Below are positions 9,312 to 16,839 of a DNA stretch of 64,000 bases, piece after piece. Source of the stretch: an uncultured Lachnospiraceae bacterium (GTDB lineage Bacteria; Bacillota; Clostridia; Lachnospirales; Lachnospiraceae); contig CAJKWK010000006.1 of the NCBI GenBank assembly GCA_905203555.1, positions 15,492 to 79,491 on the forward strand. The letters run 5' to 3'. Every line of letters starts with the position of its first letter. Positions within the stretch are counted from its first letter, which is position 1. The notes under the pieces are model-generated. The model saw only the letters and a list, made by a program, of their open reading frames with translations, searched no databases and was not told the origin of the DNA. The position numbers were made by a program, and so were the translations under genes.

Positions 9312-9384
9312 CAACTTCTGTTTTTTTGAGAGATTGGATACAAACAAGAAATCGGTCTGCATACATCAGCATAACGAGATATAT

Positions 9385-9408
9385 TTTCTGCTGGAAATTC
9401 AGCAGAAA
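9385..9408. repeat. Nine-bp inverted repeat without a T-tract
   Basis: TTTCTGCTG (9385-9393) and CAGCAGAAA (9400-9408) form a perfect stem with a six-base loop in the gap between the hydrolase and the XRE gene. It lacks a following T-run, so an operator or weak terminator remnant is as likely as a terminator. The rest of the 9312-9558 gap shows nothing. Confidence 0.35.
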
Positions 9409-9558
9409 CGAAACTGGTTATATAAATTTGCAAAGGAAATCTAACCTATGGTTAAGTTATCTTCGTAAAAGTTAATAGATGGTAAATGGAAATGACAGAG
9501 AGATTACGTTAGAATGAAAGTATGAAAAAACAAACCATAAAGGAGAGTTGACTATCTT

Positions 9559-10605
9559 ATGAAGATGAATGAAATCATACGCACACGACGCCTGGAAAAA
9601 GGACTTACGCAGGAACAGATGGCAAATTATCTCGGGGTGTCTGCACCGGCTGTAAACAAATGGGAGAAAGGAACGACATACCCGGATATCGTTCTTTTGC
9701 ATGCACTTGCCAGACTGCTGGATACGGATTTGAATACTTTGTTGTCTTTTCAGGAAGATCTTTCAGAGAAGGAGGTTGCCTTATTTCTGAATTATTTGTC
9801 GGAACTATCGGAGAAAGAAAGCGTTGAGAGAACGTTTGATGCCGCCTTGGATAAGATCAAACAGTTTCCAACCTGCTATTCCTTGATTTTGAATGTGGCA
9901 GCTTTGCTGGAAGGCATATTGGTTATGAAGGGGAACGCAAAAAAGAAAGGGGAATACGAGCAAACAATAGAAGACTTGTATCGGCGTGCACTGGAGAGTC
10001 CGGATATTGCCATTCAGAATCAGGCGAAGGCAATGTTAATTTCCAAATACAAAAGCCGGAAAGAGTATGATCTGGCACAAGAGATGTTAGATACCCTCCC
10101 AAATAAGGATTTTTTTGACAAGAAACAACTACAAATTAGTTTGTGGACTGAGAGTGGCAAGTTAGATGCGGCAGTTAAATTGGCAGAGGAACAATTGCTG
10201 ATGCTGACGAACGATATGCATTTTCTTCTGATGTCTCTTATGGAAATTGCCATAAAAGAGGAGAGAAACGAGGATGCAGAGTATATTGCAGAGGTTTACA
10301 AAAAGGCAGCCAATCTGTTTGGTTTATGGGAATACACTTCCTATGTTGCACATTTTCAACTCTACTCTGCTACAAAACAGCGAATGAAGGCGGCAAAATT
10401 ACTGATTCCGATGTTAAAATCTCTGACAAAAAAATGGGAATTGAATCAATCTCCGTTGTATCGTCATATTCAATCCAAAGAAGTAGATCAAACATACGGA
10501 CCGACTTTACAGAAAGCCATTGTTCAGTCTATTTGTGAGGATGAGGATACCGAATTTTTAAAAGATAGTCCGGAATTACAGGAATGGATAAAGGAGAATT
10601 TATGA
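9559..10605 (+). CDS. XRE-family regulator with TPR-like C-terminal domain
   Basis: A 348-residue protein. Residues 4-60 form a Cro/CI helix-turn-helix (LTQEQMANYLGVSAPAVNKW is the two-helix core). Residues about 75-348 are helical and resemble TPR repeats, as in peptide-sensing or stress regulators. The stop overlaps the start of the arsenate-reductase-like gene (ATGA at 10602-10605), implying translational coupling. AGGAG at 9541-9545 is 13 bases from the ATG, longer than usual. The ligand and target genes are not evident. Confidence 0.85.
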   Translation: MKMNEIIRTRRLEKGLTQEQMANYLGVSAPAVNKWEKGTTYPDIVLLHALARLLDTDLNTLLSFQEDLSEKEVALFLNYLSELSEKESVERTFDAALDKIKQFPTCYSLILNVAALLEGILVMKGNAKKKGEYEQTIEDLYRRALESPDIAIQNQAKAMLISKYKSRKEYDLAQEMLDTLPNKDFFDKKQLQISLWTESGKLDAAVKLAEEQLLMLTNDMHFLLMSLMEIAIKEERNEDAEYIAEVYKKAANLFGLWEYTSYVAHFQLYSATKQRMKAAKLLIPMLKSLTKKWELNQSPLYRHIQSKEVDQTYGPTLQKAIVQSICEDEDTEFLKDSPELQEWIKENL

Positions 10606-10982
10606 AGAAAATTGCATTTGTATGTATACATAATTCTTGCCGAAGCCAGATTGCAGAAGCATTGGGGAAGGCTTTGATGGGAAATAAATATGAGTTTTAT
10701 TCTTGCGGAACTGTTGTAAAAGAGCAGATCAATCAAGATGCAGTTCGAATAATGAAAGAGTTGTATGAAATCGACATGGAGCAGACGCAGTATTCTAAGT
10801 TAGTGACAGATATACCGGAGGTAGACGTTGCTATTTCCATGGGATGCGGTGTGGTCTGTCCGTATATCGGCAGAGAATTTGACGAAGACTGGGGATTGGA
10901 AGACCCTACCGGAAAAAGTGATGAAGAGTTCAAAAAAGTAATTAGAGAAATCGAGCGGCGAGTGCAAAGACTTGCTTATTGA
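10602..10982 (+). CDS. arsC: Low-molecular-weight phosphatase fold, arsenate reductase (thioredoxin type)-like
   Basis: A 126-residue protein. The P-loop CIHNSCR (Cys8-x5-Arg14) binds the arsenate/phosphate oxyanion. MGCGVVCP gives Cys82 and Cys86, matching the Cys relay that distinguishes thioredoxin-coupled ArsC from ordinary LMW tyrosine phosphatases, although the second pair is spaced more closely than Cys82/Cys89 of the S. aureus enzyme. WGLEDPTGKSDEEF is the conserved acid loop. The XRE gene overlaps it by four bases and DUF5714 follows. It is 4 kb from arsR-arsP and has its own regulator, so function in arsenate reduction is likely but not certain. Confidence 0.8.
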   Translation: MKKIAFVCIHNSCRSQIAEALGKALMGNKYEFYSCGTVVKEQINQDAVRIMKELYEIDMEQTQYSKLVTDIPEVDVAISMGCGVVCPYIGREFDEDWGLEDPTGKSDEEFKKVIREIERRVQRLAY

Positions 10983-11018
10983 TATTACAAACCAATAATG
11001 TGGAAAGAGGAAGTAAAA

Positions 11019-11567
11019 ATGAGTGATCAGATTAAGAACATTCAAAAAGTTTGTATGGAGGAGCAGAGCAGAAATCCTGTCGAGATTGCAAAGAAACTAA
11101 TGAAATTGGAAGGGGTATCCATTCATGGACCGGAACATCATATTCTGGATGGTTCCGCACTTTTAACAGCGATGCACAATGCAGGAGCAGAATTTGATTT
11201 GGAAAAGGCGTTGCATGAAATGGAAGTCAGAGGGCGGAAGATGCCGGGAGCAACTTGTGGGCAGTGGGGAATGTGCGGTTCCAGTGCGTCTGTAGGAGCA
11301 GCGCTGGCAATTATCCATGAGACAGGTCCATTGTCTGATAATGAATTTTATAAGGATAATCTTCGCCTGACTTCTGAGGCGCTGGGGAAAATTGCAGAAG
11401 TCGGCGGTCCGCGCTGCTGTAAGAGAAATGCCTTTCTGTCCCTAAAGACAGCGGTTGAATTTGTGAATCGTGTGTATGGACTGCAACTGGAAGACAGTGA
11501 CATACATTGTGAATTTAGCCCTCTTAATCAACAGTGCATCAAGGAGCGTTGTCCGTTTTACAAGTAG
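11019..11567 (+). CDS. DUF5714-type cysteine-rich protein of unknown function
   Basis: A 182-residue soluble protein recognised as DUF5714-like. It has several cysteines in conserved-looking settings: CGQWGMCGSSASVG near residue 80, GGPRCCKRNA near 130, and CIKERCPFYK at the C-terminus. This spacing suggests metal or Fe-S binding (inference). A nearby HGPEHHILDG gives three histidines. ATG 11019 follows AGAGGAAG; an in-frame ATG at 10998 is less well placed. It lies 36 bases after arsC and probably shares its mRNA. The last 29 bases overlap the convergent phosphatidyltransferase gene. Confidence 0.7.
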   Translation: MSDQIKNIQKVCMEEQSRNPVEIAKKLMKLEGVSIHGPEHHILDGSALLTAMHNAGAEFDLEKALHEMEVRGRKMPGATCGQWGMCGSSASVGAALAIIHETGPLSDNEFYKDNLRLTSEALGKIAEVGGPRCCKRNAFLSLKTAVEFVNRVYGLQLEDSDIHCEFSPLNQQCIKERCPFYK

Positions 11568-12114
11568 ATTCTTTTCGCATTTGCCTGAACACCGGAATAT
11601 ACAGACAAAGAGTCAGGAACATTACGATCATAGTTACAACAATCAATGTATTTACAATTGTTATGGACAGATGCGGGAAGAAAAAGAGTATGAGTAAAAC
11701 CACAAACAGTAGAGCTGTACATACTTTTCCGTACCATTTTGCGCCGTCTAACATCTGGTCACGTTTCAAGAAATAGAGACCCATGATTCCCATATAGCCT
11801 TCTTTGATCAGCATCAATCCAAGCAGCGCCCACATCATTGGGTAGCGGGACGCAAGACAAAGGGCAAGGGCAGCATGGGTCAATTTGTCTGCAATAGGAT
11901 CCAGCGCTTTTCCAAGTTCTGTGACCATGTTGAATCTTCGTGCAATATAACCATCAAATAAATCTGACAGGCTGGAAATCAAAACAATGCCTGCAGCAAT
12001 CAGATACTCCTCCTTTGCAATATAAAAATAGCAAAATACCGGAATCAGAAGAATACGGCAGTAGCCCATAATATTTGGAATGGTAAAAATATCTTTTTTC
12101 TGAAATCTTTTCAT
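11539..12114 (-). CDS. pgsA: CDP-alcohol phosphatidyltransferase, PgsA-like
   Basis: An integral membrane enzyme of 191 residues with about five to six hydrophobic segments. The CDP-OH-P signature D-x2-DG-x2-AR-x8-G-x3-D-x3-D is complete (DLFDGYIARR then GKALDPIAD), providing the aspartates that hold the divalent metals. It would transfer a phosphatidyl group from CDP-diacylglycerol, most likely to glycerol-3-phosphate; a different alcohol acceptor cannot be excluded. The start is set at the ATG ending at 12114 because AAAGG lies nine bases upstream; the GTG and ATG further 5' have no suitable ribosome site. Confidence 0.85.
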   Translation of the reverse strand: MKRFQKKDIFTIPNIMGYCRILLIPVFCYFYIAKEEYLIAAGIVLISSLSDLFDGYIARRFNMVTELGKALDPIADKLTHAALALCLASRYPMMWALLGLMLIKEGYMGIMGLYFLKRDQMLDGAKWYGKVCTALLFVVLLILFFFPHLSITIVNTLIVVTMIVMFLTLCLYIPVFRQMRKESTCKTDNAP

Positions 12115-12321
12115 TGGTGTCATCCTTTCTTTTTCCACTATTGTATCACAAAACAGGAAAGAATAAAGTGCGAATAAGTATTTGCTTTAATTTATTAATT
12201 TGTTAAAGTGAATACTTGTTTTTGCTGTATGGATATGATAGACTAGTACCAAAATTCAGGTAAAAATATCTTTTGTGAGTATGGAAATTCTTGCAAAGGT
12301 GGAAAACGGAGGTATGGTTCG

Positions 12322-13557
12322 ATGTACGGTTTTGAGGAAATTGTTAAGACAGATGCAGAAGTGGCAGAGGCGATTCAGGCGGAGATGGATCGCCAGAATT
12401 CCCATATTGAATTGATTGCGTCAGAAAACTGGGTAAGTAAAGCAGTGATGGCTGCAATGGGAAGTCCGTTGACGAATAAATATGCAGAAGGATATCCGGG
12501 AAAGCGCTATTACGGAGGATGCCAGTGTGTAGATGTGGTAGAAGAACTGGCGCGGGAACGGGCAAAGAAGTTGTTTGGCTGTGAGTATGTCAATGTACAG
12601 CCGCACTCCGGCGCACAGGCTAATATGGCAGCGATGTTTGCAATGCTGGAGCCGGGAGATAAGATTATGGGAATGAATCTGGATCATGGCGGGCATCTGA
12701 CTCATGGGTCACCGGTGAATCTGTCCGGAAAATATTTTCAGGTTCGTTTTTACGGAGTCAATGAAGATGGAGTGATCGATTACGATGAGGTACTTCGAAT
12801 CGCCAGGGAATATCAGCCGAAGTTAATTGTGGCAGGGGCAAGTGCATATGCAAGAACCATTGATTTCAAGAGATTTCGTGAAATTGCCGATGAAGTCGGT
12901 GCATATCTGATGGTAGATATTGCACATATCGCAGGACTTGTAGCAACCGGACTGCATCCAAGCCCGATTCCATATGCACATGTGACCACGACAACAACGC
13001 ATAAGACATTGCGGGGACCTCGCGGCGGTATGATTATGAGCAGTGAAGAGATGAATCAGAAGTTCAATTTCAATAAAGCGGTATTTCCGGGAACACAGGG
13101 CGGACCACTGATGCATGTGATCGCAGCGAAAGCAGTTTGTTTTCAGGAGGCATTACAGCCGGAGTATAAGACGTATATGGAACAGGTTGTGAAGAATGCA
13201 AAAGCGCTGTGTAATGGATTAAAAGCCCGCGGTATCAAGATTGTATCAGGAGATACCGATAATCACCTGATGCTCGTGGATCTGACCGGAACCGATATCA
13301 GTGGAAAAGAACTGGAAAAACGTCTGGATGACGCACATATTACCGCAAATAAAAATACTATTCCGAACGATCCACGTTCTCCGTTTGTAACAAGTGGTGT
13401 CAGATTAGGAACACCGGCAGTGACAAGCCGAGGAATGGTGGAAGAAGATATGGATCGGATTGCTGAGATTATTGCACTGGTTATTGCAGGAGAAGAGAAT
13501 GTAGAGCAGGCGAAAGCAATGGTAGCAGAGCTGACAAAGAAATATCCATTGTGTTAG
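12322..13557 (+). CDS. glyA: Serine hydroxymethyltransferase
   Basis: A 411-residue PLP enzyme interconverting serine plus tetrahydrofolate with glycine plus 5,10-methylene-THF. Landmarks: IELIASENWVS near the N-terminus, NKYAEGYPGKRYYGG, VNVQPHSGAQAN, VDIAHIAGLV, and the PLP-binding TTTHKTLRGPRGG with Lys near 228. Length is normal. A weak promoter is possible at TTGTTT (12216) and TAGACT (12239) with 17-base spacing. It is followed by a strong terminator and is probably monocistronic. Confidence 0.97.
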   Translation: MYGFEEIVKTDAEVAEAIQAEMDRQNSHIELIASENWVSKAVMAAMGSPLTNKYAEGYPGKRYYGGCQCVDVVEELARERAKKLFGCEYVNVQPHSGAQANMAAMFAMLEPGDKIMGMNLDHGGHLTHGSPVNLSGKYFQVRFYGVNEDGVIDYDEVLRIAREYQPKLIVAGASAYARTIDFKRFREIADEVGAYLMVDIAHIAGLVATGLHPSPIPYAHVTTTTTHKTLRGPRGGMIMSSEEMNQKFNFNKAVFPGTQGGPLMHVIAAKAVCFQEALQPEYKTYMEQVVKNAKALCNGLKARGIKIVSGDTDNHLMLVDLTGTDISGKELEKRLDDAHITANKNTIPNDPRSPFVTSGVRLGTPAVTSRGMVEEDMDRIAEIIALVIAGEENVEQAKAMVAELTKKYPLC

Positions 13558-13596
13558 AAAATATTATTTTAAGAAATATTGCAAAGTGTAAAAAAT

Positions 13597-13642
13597 TCCT
13601 CTTACAGAGATAAAATACTTATTTCTGTAAGAGGAGTTTTTA
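13597..13642 (+). terminator. Rho-independent terminator after glyA
   Basis: A 12-bp perfect stem, TCCTCTTACAGA (13597-13608) with TCTGTAAGAGGA (13624-13635), a 15-base loop, then GTTTTTAT. Confidence 0.85.
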
Positions 13643-13643
13643 T

Positions 13644-13733
13644 TTATTCATATTTTTTCCCAACGAGATAGATTACACCCAGCCACACCATCAGAGGAAC
13701 GAGAATCAGAAATTTTTCAAAGAAAATCCGTAT
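13644..13733 (-). pseudogene. Coding-like remnant of a small membrane peptide
   Basis: The complement strand reads FFEKFLILVPLMVWLGV then IYLVGKKYE and a stop (TTA at 13644-13646). This is a convincing single transmembrane helix with charged ends, but no ATG, GTG or TTG start with a ribosome site is present. It may be the tail of a deleted membrane protein or a small protein with an unusual start. Confidence 0.35.
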
Positions 13734-13846
13734 CCTTATAAATTCCTTAGAATTGTTTTATATCCTGTATGACAGAGAAGAACGGAAAATACAGATGCAC
13801 AGTAGTGATCTGTATTTCCATTCTCAAAAAAAAGGAGGTAAATGTG

Positions 13847-14557
13847 ATGCAGGATTATCTGGTAGAAATCAAACAGGTTACAAAAGAATTTCACAAGCAA
13901 AAAGCATTAAATCAAGTTTCATTGAATATTCCAAAGAATTGTGTCTATGGTCTGCTGGGGCCAAATGGCGCCGGAAAGTCGACTTTATTGAAAAGTCTGA
14001 CGGGGATTATGAGGCAGACAGAAGGGGAAATTTTATTTGACGGGCATCGCTGGTCGAGGAAGGATTTGAATGAAATCGGTGCACTGGTGGAAACGCCGCC
14101 GATTTATGAAAATTTGAGTGCATGGGAAAATTTGAAGGTACGAGCGCTGCTTTTGGGATTGCCGGACGGAAGGATTGAGGAAGTCCTAAGAATCGTTGGC
14201 TTGGAAAATACAGGGCGAAAAAAGGCAGGGGCATTCTCTCTGGGAATGAAGCAGAGATTGGGAATTGCAATCGCACTTTTGAATCATCCTAAGCTGCTTG
14301 TGTTGGATGAACCGGTCAATGGTCTTGATCCGGTGGGAATACAGGAATTGCGGGAAATGATCCGGAGGTTTCCGGAGGAAGGAATTACAGTTCTTATTTC
14401 CAGTCATATTTTGAGTGAGATTGAACAGACAGTAGATTATATCGGGATTATTGTAGAGGGGGAAGTGCATTACGAAGGAAGTATTTCTGAGTGTGATAAT
14501 CTGGAAACGTTGTTTATGGAGATTGTAAAGAAACAGCGGAAGGAGGGAATCCGATGA
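13847..14557 (+). CDS. ABC transporter ATP-binding subunit, lantibiotic-immunity (LanF/BcrA) type
   Basis: A 236-residue ATPase: Walker A GPNGAGKST near residue 40, signature SLGMKQRLGIA (the LanF/BcrA variant of LSGGQ), Walker B LLVLDEPVNGLDP with the E-loop of immunity ATPases, and H-loop ISSHILSEIE. GGAGG at 13834-13838 fixes the ATG at 13847. The stop overlaps the next start by four bases. With the two permeases it forms a LanFEG/CprABC-like exporter that removes lantibiotics or related peptides from the membrane. No precursor or modification genes are nearby, so it is a resistance rather than producer-immunity set (inference). Confidence 0.9.
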   Translation: MQDYLVEIKQVTKEFHKQKALNQVSLNIPKNCVYGLLGPNGAGKSTLLKSLTGIMRQTEGEILFDGHRWSRKDLNEIGALVETPPIYENLSAWENLKVRALLLGLPDGRIEEVLRIVGLENTGRKKAGAFSLGMKQRLGIAIALLNHPKLLVLDEPVNGLDPVGIQELREMIRRFPEEGITVLISSHILSEIEQTVDYIGIIVEGEVHYEGSISECDNLETLFMEIVKKQRKEGIR

Positions 14558-15342
14558 GAGAGAAGGGAGCAACATTTCAAAATTATGTGCGGGCAGAAAT
14601 GCTGAAATACAAACATACGGCAGTTGGAAAATTGACAATTTTAATGCCACTTCTCTGTATTGCAATGTCGGCGGTACTGACCCATCAATACTTTGCAGTG
14701 GACGGATATAACTGGTGGTATACAGGGATGTATACAGGATTTTTGGCTCTGGTCTGTGGAATCATCAGTGAGAAAGAAAAAAAGATGGGAAATCGGGCGG
14801 TGTATTCACTTCCCTGTGATATGAAAAAGTTATGGGATGCAAAGGTCTGTTACGGACTTCTGATATCCGGCGGTGCAATGCTCCTTCTGACAGTGGGAAT
14901 CATTGTAGTTGCATTTTTTCTGGAAACACAGCTCCAGGTGCACTTTATTCTCCGCCCGTCTCTGTCGGAACAACTTGTGGCATGCGTACTGTTATGGCTT
15001 TCTTTTTGCTGGCAGATTCCATGGTGTCTTTTTTTAGCACAGACGATCGGACGGATTCCAATGCTGATCCTTCATTTTGTGGGAACGGAGATCATGACAA
15101 TTATCTTGTCGCTGTCACCGATTTATATGTTTTTTCCGGGAGCAATCGGGGCGCGTATGATGTGTCCGCTGTTAAAAGTAATGCCCAATGGACTCCCGGC
15201 ACAGACCGGGGAAATGACATTTGCGCCGCGACTTATTAATCCCACCAGTATTCCAATCGGAATTGCGGCATCTGTGTTGTGGTTTTTGCTGATTTGGGGA
15301 ATTACACGTATATGGTATCAGAGAAGGGTGGAAAAAGTATGA
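14554..15342 (+). CDS. Lantibiotic-immunity ABC permease, MutE/EpiE type
   Basis: A 262-residue polytopic membrane protein with six hydrophobic segments and a cytoplasmic N-terminal stretch (FQNYVRAEMLKYKHT) typical of LanE permeases. GIISEKEKKMGNRAVYSLP is the conserved loop after the second segment. Starts inside the ATPase gene's stop (ATGA) and its own stop overlaps the next start in the same way, indicating tight coupling and a fixed subunit ratio. Confidence 0.85.
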   Translation: MREKGATFQNYVRAEMLKYKHTAVGKLTILMPLLCIAMSAVLTHQYFAVDGYNWWYTGMYTGFLALVCGIISEKEKKMGNRAVYSLPCDMKKLWDAKVCYGLLISGGAMLLLTVGIIVVAFFLETQLQVHFILRPSLSEQLVACVLLWLSFCWQIPWCLFLAQTIGRIPMLILHFVGTEIMTIILSLSPIYMFFPGAIGARMMCPLLKVMPNGLPAQTGEMTFAPRLINPTSIPIGIAASVLWFLLIWGITRIWYQRRVEKV

Positions 15343-16094
15343 GAACATGGATATGTTTACTTCGGGCAGAAAGATATAAAATGAGACATACCATACTCCC
15401 GGTGATGCATGTAGGGATTCCGCTTATGGGAAGTATTCTGTTTTTGCTCTATTATAGTGCAACGTCTCTAAATGGCATTGAGCAGGTATCTGGTTTTATT
15501 GAGATTGTAGGACTGGGGTTTCCGTTTTTGGTAAGTCTTATTTGTTCTCGGTCTATGGCATTAGAAGAAGGAAATCACTATCAGACATTTTTAGGTGGAA
15601 GTGCGGGCAGAACGATTTCTTTATTGGCAAAATGTATTGTTCTGCAGCTGTTAGGGCTGACCGCAGTGATTCTGGGAATCGGTTCGTTTGCTTTGGGAGA
15701 ACGGTATCTTCTGGGGAATATAGATGTTCCGGTTCTGGTATATCCGATGACAGCGATGACTCTCTGGCTTGGAAGTTTGATTCAGTATCCGATTCATCTG
15801 TTCCTGAATATGCGGTTTTCGCAATCCGTTTCCATGGGGATCGGCGTGGCACAATCTGTACTTGCTGCATTGTTGGTGACCGGGCTGGGAGAAGGCATCT
15901 GGCAATTTGTTCCTTGTTCGTGGAGTATCCGGATATCCATAGAAATGTTAAAAACGACGATCATTCCCGGGGCAGTATTTGCAAAAAGGGAAGGAGTTAT
16001 CTGCATGTTGATTAGTGTGGTTGTTTGTGTCATAATTTTCGTATGGTTTCATTATAAAGGAGAGAACGTTTCAGCGGCAGGTATGAGTGAGTAG
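15339..16094 (+). CDS. Lantibiotic-immunity ABC permease, MutG type
   Basis: A 251-residue permease with six hydrophobic segments. ICLLRAERYKMRHT at the N-terminus parallels the opening of the partner permease, as expected for the LanE/LanG pair that arose by duplication. ICSRSMALEEGNHYQTFLGG is the conserved loop. ATG 15339 overlaps the preceding stop; a longer in-frame start at 15279 lies inside the previous gene and is rejected. The regulator gene follows after 46 bases. Confidence 0.83.
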   Translation: MRTWICLLRAERYKMRHTILPVMHVGIPLMGSILFLLYYSATSLNGIEQVSGFIEIVGLGFPFLVSLICSRSMALEEGNHYQTFLGGSAGRTISLLAKCIVLQLLGLTAVILGIGSFALGERYLLGNIDVPVLVYPMTAMTLWLGSLIQYPIHLFLNMRFSQSVSMGIGVAQSVLAALLVTGLGEGIWQFVPCSWSIRISIEMLKTTIIPGAVFAKREGVICMLISVVVCVIIFVWFHYKGENVSAAGMSE

Positions 16095-16140
16095 CCGGAA
16101 AAAGAGTGGATTGAGAAAAGATTGGAAGAGGGATGAAAGG

Positions 16141-16839
16141 ATGAATGCAAATAAAAAGCAATATATCCGTATCTTAGCGGTAGATGATGATAAGGGAATT
16201 CTTGAGCTGATCAGAAGAGCATTGGAGCATGAAGGGTATCTGGTCGATACGGTTTCAGATTCGACAGCAGTACTTCAGAAACATCCGGAGCAATATCAGT
16301 TAATCCTGCTGGATGTGATGATGCCTGGAATCGATGGATTTCAGCTGTGTCAGAAACTTCGTGAACGGGTAGATTGTCCGATCTTGTTTCTGACTGCAAA
16401 AAGTGAAGAAAATGATTTGATGCACGGCTTGGGTGTAGGCGGCGATGATTATATTACGAAACCTTTTGGAATCGGAGAACTGCGGGCAAGAGTCGCTGCC
16501 CATCTTCGAAGAGAAAATCGGGAGCGCAAACATTTTATGGAAGTGGATGGAGTACGTTTTCAACTTCAGGCAAAGAAAATGCAGTATAAGGATACGGAGG
16601 TGCCGCTTACGAAGAGTGAGTATGCAATCTGTGAATATCTGGCAGTTAACCGAGGACAAGTTTTTTCCAAAGAACGAATCTACGAAACGGTCTATGGATT
16701 TGACGGAGAAGGTGATGCTGCTGCCGTAACAGAGCATGTAAAAAATATCCGCGCAAAATGTAAGAAATATGGTTTAGAGCCGATAGAAACGGTATGGGGG
16801 ATTGGATATCGATGGAAAGCAGACGGAAAAATGGAGTAA
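16141..16839 (+). CDS. OmpR-family response regulator for the peptide-resistance transporter
   Basis: A 232-residue regulator. The receiver domain has acidic DDD near residue 16, phosphoacceptor Asp58 in LLDVMMPG, and the switch lysine in ITKPFG. The C-terminal winged helix ends in ETVWGIGYRW. GAAGAGGG ends eight bases before ATG 16141. It overlaps the kinase gene by about 28 bases. By analogy with SpaR/CprR it should activate the upstream ABC operon when peptides are sensed; no clear binding site was recognised upstream of 13847. Confidence 0.93.
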   Translation: MNANKKQYIRILAVDDDKGILELIRRALEHEGYLVDTVSDSTAVLQKHPEQYQLILLDVMMPGIDGFQLCQKLRERVDCPILFLTAKSEENDLMHGLGVGGDDYITKPFGIGELRARVAAHLRRENRERKHFMEVDGVRFQLQAKKMQYKDTEVPLTKSEYAICEYLAVNRGQVFSKERIYETVYGFDGEGDAAAVTEHVKNIRAKCKKYGLEPIETVWGIGYRWKADGKME

